From: Homarus americanus
Lineage: Eukaryota > Arthropoda > Malacostraca > Decapoda > Nephropidae
Assembly: GCF_018991925.1 (NCBI RefSeq)
Contig: NW_024742338.1
Location: forward strand, 3,798,261 to 3,862,260
Direction of reading: 5' to 3'
Length of the DNA stretch: 64,000 nt
Shown here: piece by piece, positions 37,034 to 49,600 of the stretch
Layout: every line of letters starts with the position of its first letter
Position numbering within the stretch: position 1 is the stretch's first letter
Position numbers and translations under genes: made by a program
Notes under the pieces: generated by a model
Database searches by the model: none
The model's input: the letters and a program-made list of their open reading frames with translations, nothing else
Told to the model about the DNA's origin: nothing

Positions 37034-38030
37034 CATCTAGCGACCGAACCTCAGCGGCTTGGGTGTAAGCAAACACCATTAACTGACCCTGGTGTAATAA
37101 TCACAGTTATAAGGGCAAAAATATTATTGTTGTACATGATTAGGGATAATTAGCAGAAATATAATTGTCCCAAGTTGAGTATTGTGCTCATAAATAATAA
37201 GAGTAAATGTTCCATGTTGTTCATTCCGAAATAACATGAGGTTATAAGTGATGGTGGATTAATGTGTGTTGTTGACAAGTGTGTAAAATATCCATCTTAT
37301 TTGTCAAAGAAATAATATAACAGTTGCTTAATGTTGTAACAAATAATTGAAGATCTATTTTGTTACTTGCAAAGTAAGTCCTACTGTAGAGGTCAAGTCT
37401 TGCCCGAGTGTGTTAAATTGACATCTTATTCACTCTCGCTGTTAATAAATATTGATCTAGTAAACTTCAAGTATCACTGCTCATATCCTTCCAATTATTG
37501 CTTCTCAGAAAATATTGTACTCACATGCCTAAGCTCGAGGCCACCACGCTACCTAACAGTTTGACAATGTGTTATATTCTAATAAAAGCCTGGGTGGTGG
37601 TGGCAGTCTACCTGTGTAAGAATAATAATCACTTTAATAGGTGTGTGTAAGAATGACACGGTCTTCCCAGGTTAATCCAATGACTCGAATATAATTAAGC
37701 ATGATAAGAAATTGAGAGAAAGAAGTACAGTAAGAGGAAAGCATAAGAAATAAATAATGACACTGAAAGGAAAGTGATTAGTAAGAAAGGTAAAATATAG
37801 AAATGAAATAAGTAAGCACACTGAAATAAAGACTTAGAAAAATATAAAGAAACAGAAAAATATATAAACGAAAATAATGCTGTATAACTAAGAAAATTAT
37901 AAAGAAAGTTATATCAGACAGAAATAACAGAAAATATAAATAGAAACACATGAGAAAATGAGATATGTAATAGAACAAAATAGAAAGAGAAAATATGAAA
38001 TTATTATATACACTGTACTAGACTAGACTA
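37034..38030. other. Non-coding stretch
   Basis: No gene recognised. A purine-rich segment with repeated AAAGAAA/AGAAATA words fills about 37700-38010. Confidence 0.5.
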
Positions 38031-38648
38031 CAGTCAACCCTCGCTTTACGCGGTCCCACATTACGCTCACATTCCGCGGTGCGTGTACCCCTTTACGCGG
38101 AGAGCGGCTGGCGAGCCGCGCCATTTTTGGATCCAAACCTCCCGCCATGTTGTGTAAGCGGCGCGAGCAGGGTGCGCACAAGGTCGCCCAGTCATCAAAA
38201 CATTACCGAGTTCTTCACCTGCCACCCACCACAGCCGGCCCAAGTCAGTGATAATGATAGTGAGGATATGGACTTTGACAAAGAGGCCCTGCAAGCCTCT
38301 GTGGTGGATAGTGATACAATTGATACAGGTGAGGGCCAATAAACTGCCCTCTGCCTCGGAACCAACCCCCCATCCCCGTGTGTCCAGCCATCTTTTCTAC
38401 TAATGTAAGTGTTAAAAAACCTAATATTATTGATATTTCTCTTAATTATTAATTGTGTGTGCATACCATCATAAAATTAAGAAGTTATTTTTACTACAAC
38501 GTAGGTATTGTCTGAAAAAGTGGAGTTTGGGGGTCGGCCCGGTCTCTATTTCAATTAATCCCATATGTTATGTTGTTCACTTTACGCGTTTCTCACTTTA
38601 TGCGGGCCGCCGTGGGTTGAATTAACCGCGTAAAGTGAGGGTTCACTG
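38031..38648 (+). mobile_element. Tigger-like deletion derivative retaining a transposase C-terminus
   Basis: Termini CAGTCAACCCTCGCTTTACG and GTAAAGTGAGGGTTCACTG form about 20-bp inverted repeats with few mismatches, flanked by TA (38029-38030 and 38649-38650). Between them a plus-strand frame ends at 38342 with NITEFFTCHPPQPA and an acidic tail DNDSEDMDFDKEAL. This fits the acidic C-terminal end of Tigger/Jerky-type transposases, with the DDE core deleted. Confidence 0.75.
38196..38342 (+). pseudogene. Tigger transposase C-terminal remnant
   Basis: About 48 codons of the acidic tail end in TAA before the right terminal repeat of its element. The N-terminal DNA-binding and catalytic parts are absent, so it cannot be functional. 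The family call rests on element context more than on the tail itself. Confidence 0.4.
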
Positions 38649-39169
38649 TAATCTCTGGTACATCATATCTGGGGGTGGCTCTTCTTCTACCGAACTGTTA
38701 GATAGGGTGGAATCAAAATCTTATTAACCCTCCTCATTTAGTTGATAATCTTTCTTCCCGTTCTCTTCGCCACATTGTTGTTTCACTCTCTCTCTTTTAC
38801 AGGTACTACTTTAACGGGCACTGTTCGGCGGACTTGGCCTCCCGTATACCGCCGGCACGACTCGAGAGGATCCAAGGAAAGACAAAGATGTGCACCACTC
38901 TCTCATAATTTATTAATTTGTTGTTGAGCAATAACAACATTATAGAGTTACTATGTTATCACACAATAACAAACTGGTATATTAACCCTTTGGACGAGTC
39001 TTTTGTTTCCAAGCTGTATTGGTAAATTTTCCATTAAAATACGAAAATGCCAACTGTTCCTTTTTACTACTTTTTTGTCGAGGCAAAACCATAAAGTTTC
39101 TATATCTCACATTAATATTTCTTATAAATAACATCTATCAACTTTCTTTACATTACTGTGCAGTACATC

Positions 39170-39174
<5 letters not shown>

Positions 39175-39206
<32 letters not shown>
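39175..39206. repeat. (TA)n microsatellite
   Basis: About 32 bp of uninterrupted alternating A and T. Confidence 0.95.
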
Positions 39207-39211
<5 letters not shown>

Positions 39212-40235
39212 CACGTCCTTTGACTTCACATGAAAAAACAAAACGGCAAAATTCCTCAAATATTATTTATACTGTACTGAGATGTAAGAAAAATATTTGG
39301 TGGTAATTTAAGGAGAACAAAATTAGATGTCCAGATTTATATGTAGATGATGAAGCCACACACTATCAACTTGTAAAGAAAAGTCAGAAATGCAGAATAC
39401 AGTATTATCATAATACAGTACATGTTTATGCATTATGTTAAATAACACACACAAACAAAGCTTATCTTGACATTATAACCATTACATATACCTAAATACT
39501 GTAATGTTAAAAACAATGTAAATCTGAGGAGAGAGATAAATGCATCACAGTGTGGGTGGTGGCATTGTTTATGGGTAGGTCGTCACTGTATAGCAACAGT
39601 TACTGGGTCCATTGTCTGCCGGGTGGAAGATGGAGTGTTGAAAGACACGGAGAAAAGTCGAACACTGTATATACAGTATTAGTATTCCCGATTCATTAGA
39701 TTGCAGTGAAACAGCACGTCCAAAGGGTTAAATAAAAGATATTCAGACCATCTTTTATAATAAAGATGGACAAATGTAATGACAAATAAACTTTCAAAAT
39801 ACTCGTATTTAGTTTTCTTGTCTGTCTAAATATATTGGATGTAATTAAATATTCAAAAGGCAGCCAAATACACTAAATGATAGAGAACAGTTGTACCCAC
39901 AAAGCAAACCAACACCGAGGCTGGTTGTTGGTATAGTCCGTCACCTGCTTAACAAAACCTCTGCATTATTATTATACAGTACAGTACATAGCTCCCAATG
40001 CCAGTCACTAATATCATTCAGGTCACTCCTGTAGCACAGTACAGTGCTTCTAAGTTTACAATGAACTGACTTTTTGAGTTGTTTAGTTAGCTACAATAAA
40101 TATTTTAGGTAATACTTATAATTCTCTGTAATATAACAATAATAAATAGAGGAAAGCTGAATAAAATAATCTATCGGCCTGAATTACGAGGTATTTTGCA
40201 GTCTCTATAGTTGTAAATATCCCCACAACTTTATT
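39207..40235. other. Non-coding stretch 3' of HBS1L
   Basis: No exon recognised. A minus-strand AATAAA (TTTATT at 40230-40235) is the first candidate poly(A) signal for HBS1L after its stop, which would give a 3' UTR of about 0.4 kb. Confidence 0.4.
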
Positions 40236-40655
40236 TAATTTAAAACATTCTAAATGCAACTGGTAAAAACTGCCAAGACTGCTGTAATGTTATTGAATTT
40301 AATTTTCTTTCTGAACAAACGTCATTGATTTACTAACCAGACCTGTCTTATGGATAAAACATACTGTATTTTCTTTTTTGTCATGTCCACCTCAACGTGA
40401 CCAACTCAAAACATAGAAAGTCCAATGAAATCGTGGGACACATCTTTTTAGTGTAGTGAATGCAACACATTACTCCAGTTGTATGGAGTTGTGTTTTAGT
40501 ATATGCTGTGAAAAGTTATGGACGTGTTCCTAATTACAAGTCAGGACAGTATTTCGACTTCACTGATGTTTTATAGTAATAGATCCTCAAGTAACATCCT
40601 ATATCTAAGATCACTAATGCCTGTTGTTGTAAACTCTGACGTTCTTTGATTGTAT

Positions 40656-40667
40656 CTATTCCAGGAT
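40656..40667 (-). CDS. HBS1L: HBS1L exon 15 (three codons and stop)
   Basis: A consensus acceptor tctttttcag at 40668-40677 is followed by ATC CTG GAA TAG in the phase required by exon 14. The result GLVTQILE matches the short tail after 'AAGVVTE' in other HBS1L proteins. Reading through exon 14 instead adds unrelated intronic codons. Confidence 0.75.
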   Translation of the reverse strand: MLE

Positions 40668-43600
40668 CTGAAAAAGAATAAATATGAATTAATTGAAAAA
40701 TCCTCAACAGCTTATGAAATGGCTTAAAGTGCACCAAGATAAATTTGTAATCTGAAAATAAAGAGACATCAAGTGATATTTCCCATTTAAAATTATATTA
40801 TACAAAATAAGAAAGAGAATAAATGATATGGGTATCCCCCGTGATACGAACGTTCTTGATACGAAAATTCACTTGTAACAATTTCATAAATTGACACCAC
40901 ATTCTTCAGAAATGAAAGCTCCCCCCACTTAAACGAATTTGGGTCCAGGCAAAAATTCAAATTGCGTGCCTCAAGTCAGCTGGCATGGCCATCTTAGGGT
41001 GAGATGTAGAGTCAGGCCCCTACTAAGTCCACCCCCTTGTGGTGGTGAGCCCAGACAGCCCTCCCATAAGGTGGAGGTGGGTGGACTCCCTTCATGGCTA
41101 AGCAGTTGTTGGCACTAACATCTGATGCCTATCTGGTCAAGTGCACATGCAAACTGCAATGCCATTCTGCTAAATGTTCCTGTAGAAAGACAGGGCTCAA
41201 CTGCATGGATATATGTTTGTTCTGAGGGTGATGATGTATGAGAGAAAGTTGGACAAGTGTTTCCAGTGAGTGATGAGAGTGACCAGTGATGATGAGTAGA
41301 GACCCTCTATCTACTATCAACAGTCAACCCACCCCTTTGGGAGGGGGGGGGGGAATAATTTTAACTTTGCAATTACTTGTGTGTTATATTGGTGAAAAAC
41401 AGCATGTTATCAATTTTGAGTTTGAATTATAGAGGATTTTGAGAATGTATGGTATCTCCTCAGTCAAACACAATCGGTGAGAATGTCGATTTAACAGTTG
41501 TATTCCAATAGCTTCCTAAATAAATCTGAACAAGTTTCCTGACTGCCAGTAAGTTTTTATTGTTCATTGGGGTCCCTTTGATCGCCTCGGGCAGTGGTTT
41601 GCTTTCACCACGAAAATCCCACAGGATTTTAGACTCTCCCTGACTAATTATGTATTCTACATAATTTTACCCATTTCTTTAAACCCTCGAAGCATCCCCG
41701 TTAAGACAATACTGTACATAATCTACATAAAAAGTCACATAAATGAGTATAGGTAGTGAGGTGTGGTGCACTGACAATTATATGTATGAAGGCAGGACTC
41801 GGCCCATGACACGTAACACCCACGCAGAGACGTTTAACAGCACGTATGAACGCACAAACCGTTTGAACTGATGATGGATTTTCGGGACTTTTTAAAAATA
41901 CTTTTAGTGAATAGAGGGTGGTCTGGAACACCCCAGAGTCAGAAAAAGGCAAATTCTGGTGTACAGAGTTTCTAGCTTAAAGAATAATAAAAAAAAAAAA
42001 AAAAAAAAAAATCATTCGGTACTCAACATCATCTACCATGCTAAAAAGCCCAGTTCTAAGATTTCCATTCTAAATTTCAGGTCAAATGATGAGGCATAAG
42101 AAAATCTAAAAAATCTTAGGAGTGCTGGAACCTATACTAAAACTAGAGTGCTTGATGGCCATTACTTCCTTCACAAACCTTCCCTAGATACCAATGGCCT
42201 TCAGACACAGACCCTATATCACCAGAGAAGGTCAGGCTCGACAACTCCTAAGACTAAAATATCTCTGTTATATCATGTTCACTGGTGTATTAATAATGAC
42301 CTAGGAATACATACCAAAACTAACAGCCCTGAATGATACAGGATCCACTTGAGACTTACCTGAGTTACGAGTCCAGCAGCTACAGTAGAACCTCCAGTCC
42401 GCAGCATAAAACGTCCTAATTCCTTAAAGTCTCGGAAAAGCTCCAGACATAGAGGACGTGTGAACTCTAACTCTACTATAGCAGCGGTGTTCTTGACGAG
42501 GGCTCGTGGCTTATTTTTCACAATTTGTCCGGTGGTCTTGTGGAGGTGAGAGACTAATTTCCGGATTTTTGCAGGTTCAGTCACAGCTTGGTAATGAAAA
42601 TCAACCTGAAAATAATGAAAAATTTGTTTAACCTCCCCAACATTGGTTACAGCCTCCCACCCTAAGTACATAAAAGGAAGGCATGAAGTGATAGAAATAC
42701 TGTTCTCTCACAACACGTAAATAACACACATTGTGAGACCAAGTACATAATCTTCACTACATAACACAAGTCGCCAACTCGCCAGGCAGTTGTAGCCTTG
42801 AGATGCCTACTGTAAAAGTGTGGGGAAATCATTTGTGTGTGTTTGAGGTGAATGTATGTATGTATGTATGGATGCGTCACGCTCTCCCCGATGTGACGTC
42901 ACGGCATACACAGTGTAGCAACCTCGCATCTCTCAAGTCAACTGACTGGCTGAACTCTCCACTCTTGGCGTCACCCACAGAAGTGTTCAAGGGCAGAAAG
43001 AGCTATTTTTTGTACATAAATTATTTGTTACAGGTATTGTATTTTATGACGTGCTATGTATTTTTTTTCATTGTTTATTTTAGCCATATTTGTTCGTCTT
43101 TGGAGTATGTAAAATACAGAAAAATGAAGGATTGGAACCTATTTCCTTTTACTCATAGTTAAATCTACCTATGACAACGGAGTGGATTTCTTGAAAATAT
43201 CCACTTCATTGCCACTATCTCAAACTGCTGCCTTTGTAGAAGATTGATCCCTAGCTAGCTGTTTTTGTATACAATTTGAGTTGTGCAGTACTGTACATTA
43301 CTGTACCCAAACACTATCAGCAAAGAATAAAGTGTTAAGATGTAAAAAAATTATTACTGTTACATATACTGTACTGTACAGTGAGGGTCAAAAGTTTGTT
43401 CCCTCCCAAAATGAAACAGCATCGACCCCAAACAAGATACAACATTCAGGGTAAATCAGTTCGGAGACTCATTCCTGTGACTCAGTTTCACCATGGAGAG
43501 CGAACCTTTGTCCATGACTGTACATTCAGTAGGTGGGAAACACTGGAGCATTAGTTTCTGTCTTTATTCAAGAAATCTTCAGGTCATTAGACCCACTAAT

Positions 43601-46600
43601 CCCCCACCCTAACAATGGGTGACCCGACACTGCATCAGAAGGTCGGTAATATGAGACCACTAATGCCCCACCCCACCTCCATCTCAAGTGTTAAGACGTA
43701 AAAGTGATTTCAGATATGTATTACATGCAGCAGAGCGGACAGTGTCTGCCTGACATGAATGAGAGAGGTTGTTGGGTGTTACTGGGTCAGTACCGTGGGT
43801 ATCAACTTTCACCAGGGAGTGCTGAATATTAATTTGCTACACTAAACCAATACCAATTACTGGGAAGCCTCAAGATCCTACTGTAAGCAATAGTACACAA
43901 CCAGATGAAAGCGAGTATCCGAGATCATGCCCAGTACTTGCCAACAGTGCGTAACAGAGACGTGACCGACCGCCCAAGCAGCTAACGAGCCGATCAGTGG
44001 CAAAGAGAATAAAAATAAGTAAGACAATGGACAGTGAGACACTGGGTGTGGTCATTACCATCGCTTTCACCCCTTGCCTGCCATTTCCCATGCTTACGGC
44101 GGCAGGAAATTTGAAAAATAATCTTCCAAACGCGGTTATGGAGAGTTTGATGTGGTTAAATAGTCGTATCGGTTTGAATTAATAAAGCACGGTAAAGCCC
44201 TGGCTCGGATAAACGATCAGCGGTAAAATGATCATCTTCTGGACTGTACTTTCAATTCTAATGGGGGAGGTGGCAACCAAACCTAAATACCGTACCAACA
44301 ACAAAGTGAAAACGTTCATATTTCCGTTTTTTAAATCATCCACTGTGGGTTATGTGAGCTAAAAATCTATCAGGTGCGTAGTGTGTTTGTCATGAGACCC
44401 TCGGACAGAAAGGAACACCGAAAAAGCAAGAGGTTGATGTAGACTCCTGAGTTAGATAATCTGAGCTGATAGTTATAAAGAAAGTACAATATAAAGAAGG
44501 AAGTATAAGGTTAAATCGGGTGTAGCTGGCAATTTCATGGATGGGAGGCTTACAAAGGAATACCTACACAAATAATAATGAGATGAGCATCAGCAGTATT
44601 ATTATAGTATCTAGAAAACTTATCACACAGGTTAGGTTCAGTTTATTGATTACATACAAGCATAACCTGTCTAATGTAGATCTCTTATTAAAGATGGCTG
44701 AAAATAACAACAACTGTAAATTCTACCACCTACCTGTGCTCCTTTAATCACAGGTACTGTGATATTGAATACAACAATGCGAGCTTGTACTCGGGTAACA
44801 AGAGGAATGGGATGGGTTGGATCGCACAAAAAGTCACCAATGTGGAGCACACTGGGATCAACACCACTGACTGTTAGTGTCACATGATCACCAGCAAAAG
44901 CTGTAGCAGATGCACTATTGTCTGCCAGCACACCTGCAACATTACAAGAAACAATTCATTAGAAAAACCATAGGTGGCAAGTAATTACCATTAGAAAAGG
45001 AATTAAATTTTTGGAGATGTCATTTGGTAAAGTAATTATATAGATATCAACTTGCAGACAACAAATCCTTAATCAGCTTGTTCAGAAGTACATATATTGA
45101 GATTTTTAACAAAATCGGTGGGATAAGATTATTTCCAAAATGGTAAGCTTAACCCCTCATACTATAAGGCATATGAAAGATTGTGTGGCTGTAACAGTAA
45201 ACAAAATTGAAGAAAATTATGTACTGTATATCTACCCAAAATTAGGAGTTGGAAAATAACCATAACAGATCACAGCTCAGTCTGGTAGGGAGAGTGCTAG
45301 GATCATGTGGCTAGTGACAAGTCTAACTTGGCAACATGCCACCAGCAATGCAAAAATATGCAATTAATACAGTTTTTAAATTCCATTAATTTTACACTTT
45401 TGAAGGAACGAAGAGGTAAATTAGACATGCTAGGAAATGCATCTCATTATTTTTGTATTGTTGCAATAGTATTATTGACCCACGAGGCGATGATTCCCCT
45501 CATACCACAATATTGGCAGACACGTGTCCGTCGCAACTCGAGGCTTTCCTGAAGGTTCTTTAAAATGGGTTTCATAGGCTGGATAGTCCATTAAGAAGAT
45601 GCAGGTACAATATACTGAATACTATGACTTGAGGAACACAATGAGGCACTGTAACCATCATCTAAATTTCCCAAAATTAAAATTTAAGCACCCATTCACA
45701 GTTGGGTGGTCTGGGAACACCTCGAGTAACAACAAACAACCCAGAGTGTGTGATGTGCAAAAACAACACTTATCCTTCAAGCTTTTTAGTGGTCAAGTAC
45801 TGGTAATAAAAGTCTTCAGTGTCTGGGTAGTGAGGGAGAACTGAGTACAGTACAGTAGTGAAATTAATATCCCATTTAGGTGGTTTGGGTTTTCATAGGG
45901 AGTGAACACGAGGTCAAATAACTCCATGAGCTGGTTTCCTTATAGATTCTCAAGACATACAGTATAATGATCATGCATTTGATGAACCAGCTTACCCTGT
46001 CAGTGAAGTTTACATGTATACAAGTAATGACAGGCTTTGGCCAGGAGTGTCCAACAGTGGTTTGCTTCTAGTAGACCACTTGAGAGGCCCCATATGTCAA
46101 ATGCAACAAGCTCAAAAATTACATTTAAAAGTATACAGTAGTAGTTTTTGAGAAAATTTTCTTCTGTTGTTTCAATTTCATTTTCACAGACATTCCTACT
46201 CTGCATAATCCTGGTGGCTAATATAATTCATTATAAATAAATTACTCAAGACATGAAGATCGACAGCTCAACAAAGACCTGTAATAAATTTTGTTTGGCT
46301 AATCCCTTCAGTTTAGAAATATTTTTATGATAAGTAAATAAATCAATGTAATACTCACTTTTGACGGTAATTACATCTCCTTGAGGAAGCAGAAGCAGTC
46401 GGTCACTATTCTGAACGTAGCCAGTATCAAGTCGTCCACTTACACACATGTTCGACCCCTGGCCTTTATAAACGTCATTCACACACATTCTCACTGGGCG
46501 GGAAATGCCACGCTCTGGTAATTTTAGCTGATCTGGAAATTAATGCAAAAATAGTAGTAAAAATAAATGTTAGAACTATTGGGTAACAAATGACCTCAAC

Positions 46601-49600
46601 AAACATACTGGTAATAAATATTCTTTTCACCAGCAGCATTTAACCTGCCCAAGAGACAGCTATGGCTGCTCCTTTTACTTTAGTCTGTACAAAATTACTT
46701 AGTATCATTTCTAACTTCTTGACTTGAAAATTATAAGAAATATTTCAGAACAGCAATAAGCAAAATAAGAATTCACAAAGACAACATGTGTCAAGGAAAA
46801 ATTAAATCATGACTGCCTTAGTGTCTCTTATACACAAGAGTGCAAGTTGGATAAAAATAATCAAAACCACATACAATTTAATTCACTGTGCTTAAGACAT
46901 CAGAGGCTGTAGTTCAGACTTGTACACAGGAATACCACTTGTGGTGTTGTGGCTACTGGTATAAATGCTCATTATATAATCCTTAATACCTATTCTGGAT
47001 GAGTCCTTCTTAAGATTTTGTAAGCTCTGTCCATCATATCAAGTAGAGTATATAATAAGTCTATTGCCATGTATGACCTTTGACCTTCAACACACTTAAA
47101 TACAGTCTTCAGTACCTCACACGAAGAATCAACAAAAGATGTGCTGATACAAGAATTCTGTGCTGGACAAGGAAAAGTTCACTGACATCCACCCTGACAA
47201 CCTGACCATCTTAACGAGCAGGTAAAAAGCATTCGGAGAGACCTGAAAACTTCTGCACTTGCCTTCCTCATAAAGCAAGGAAAAGAACACATTATGGAGT
47301 TGAGGAAAGTTATCTAAAAAATAGTGAATCATATGAGTGGATGAATAAAACAAAATGGCATCCATCCACAGCTTATAAATTGAGCTGTATAATGGCTACA
47401 AACTGTTAACACAAATGGTGAGAGAAGCCACAAACTCAATACTGCCAGGTAAGTACAGGTATAATTTCTACTTACGGTTCGAAGAGATTCACATGGAAGC
47501 AGTAAAGGACCTACCAACTAATATAATACCAAGGTTTCTTATACCTCTTTGACCACATGCAGATGAGACTGAAGTGAGGAGAATGGAGGGCATCTAATAA
47601 ATACCTGAAGGCAAAATGAAGACATCAACTTACCAATTGCCTGCAGAAGAGTTGGGCCTTTATACCAGGAACATAACCTCTCCTCTGTGCTGGGCTTCAC
47701 AAGGTTTTCTCCGGTCAAACCTGAACACGGAATGTACACTACGTCCGCGTCCTTAAAGCCAACGGTCTTGAGAAATTGCCGTAGATTATGTTTTATATTC
47801 TTGAACCGTTCTTCACTCCATTCAACGGAGTCTAATTTGTTTATAGAGACGGCCAGCTGAGAAACACCTGGGGGGAGGGGATGTTATCTTACTGGTCATT
47901 GTTTCACAAAATCAGTACTTAACATGCTGCATAGTAAACTTCCAGTTTCTATAATGAACATGGTAAAATATACATACAGTACTGTATATTCAGTGCTTGG
48001 AATAACTGGCTTACTTAGAAATAACAAGTACAGTACAGTAGTTCTTAAAAAAATGTATTAAAGTCACTTAAAACTTCACAATACACTTAAAACCTGTAAT
48101 GGTAAAGGAGTCAGCTTTAAAAAAAAAATTAAGTTTGGACAATGAAATCTTTGCCAATCCCACTTTTTAGTTCTATGGACTGATCAAATGAAACCATTGA
48201 TTGCAGTACAACAGCAATATCTCCGTTAACCAGAACTCTCTGATAGCTGGAGTTGAAATTTGCTCAGAATTTTTTTGGAAAATTCTGAGTTTGGGAACGA
48301 TTTTGCAGAGCGCATTTTCTGGAAAAATATGAGAAAATTCTGCTACCCTGAAAAATTACGGGATGGGGAATTTTTTCCAAGTTTGAGAGTCGTCTTGTTA
48401 CCCGGAAAATCTCTCATTCCCAGAAGTGCTCTGTACCAATTGTTTTGGCTAATGGAGACATTAAGATACCCCTGTATTGTATATTTCAAGCAAGCAAAAT
48501 TTATGTATGCTGTGTGCGTGGGGGGCGGGGAAGGGAGACACCTTCATTGTTATGGAGAGGTGTACCTATATTTAAAATATATATTTTATGGCTTTTCAAT
48601 TTACCAAGTTTCAACAAGCTTGTCTATTGTATATTACTCCAGGAATTATAATAAATGTCACTACTGACTAAGATACAATGGGAACATATTACTTTGAGTC
48701 ATGAAAATACAGTATGAAGAAAGTTCAGAAAATCAAAGTGGCAGCACTCACCTAGAGAGCGTATAAGAATTGCGTGTTCCCTTGTCTGCCCACCACTCTC
48801 AAACCCTGCTTCAAATCCCCCTTTGGACGCATCAACGACTAGAACGGCAACATCGGCTCTAGCTGCTCCCGTTATCATGTTAGGGATGAAGTCTCTGTGT
48901 CCTGGAGCATCTAGAAGTGTTATTATTTTGGATTCGGACTCGAACATTCTTTGAGCAATATCCACCGTTATTCCTCGAGATCTGCAACACCAAAATATAC
49001 TAATTAATAAGAAGTTAAATTAAATAAGAGGACAGTCAAGGGGTTAACATATCTTAACCAAGGAGTGGGGGACCATACTCAAAGGGTTCAAACATAAGAA
49101 CAATAATTCCAGGAACAAACATTACCTCTCCTCATCAGTGTCATCCAGCACCCAGGCATACATGAATGACTGTTTACCAACTTTCTTGCTCTCCTGTTCG
49201 TACTTGTGCATAGTTCTCTGCCCAACATTGCCCTAAAAGAGGAAATAAAAATGAGACAAGAAATCCCAGGATTAAAACATCTGAACATGTGGAAACTCTG
49301 CAATTTGTACTTATTATATGAGGTGCTCTGTAGTAGTAGTAATAATAATAAAAGAAGATGCAGTTAAAGCTTAGCAATTGTAAAGAAAGTACAACTATAT
49401 AATAAACACGCCTCAAGTTGCTTTGCTGCACCTCATATGAACATGCTTGCTCCATATAGATAAAAGTACCGTATATTCTCGTCTATAACCCCCCCTCGTT
49501 TATAGGTCGACCCTGATTTTTTGACCAAGAAATCGTTAATTTCCAATATTCCTCGTTTATAGTTCGACCCACGTTTTTGAGGGTAATGGAACAACAAAAC

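Noticed and set aside
40820..41000. CCCCGTGATACGAACGTTC resembling a Tigger-type end
   Set aside because: No TA-flanked partner terminus was found nearby.
48200..48490. Possible inverted ends (TCTCCGTTAACCAGAACTC and AATGGAGACATTAAGATAC)
   Set aside because: Complementarity is weak and interrupted; not enough to define an element.
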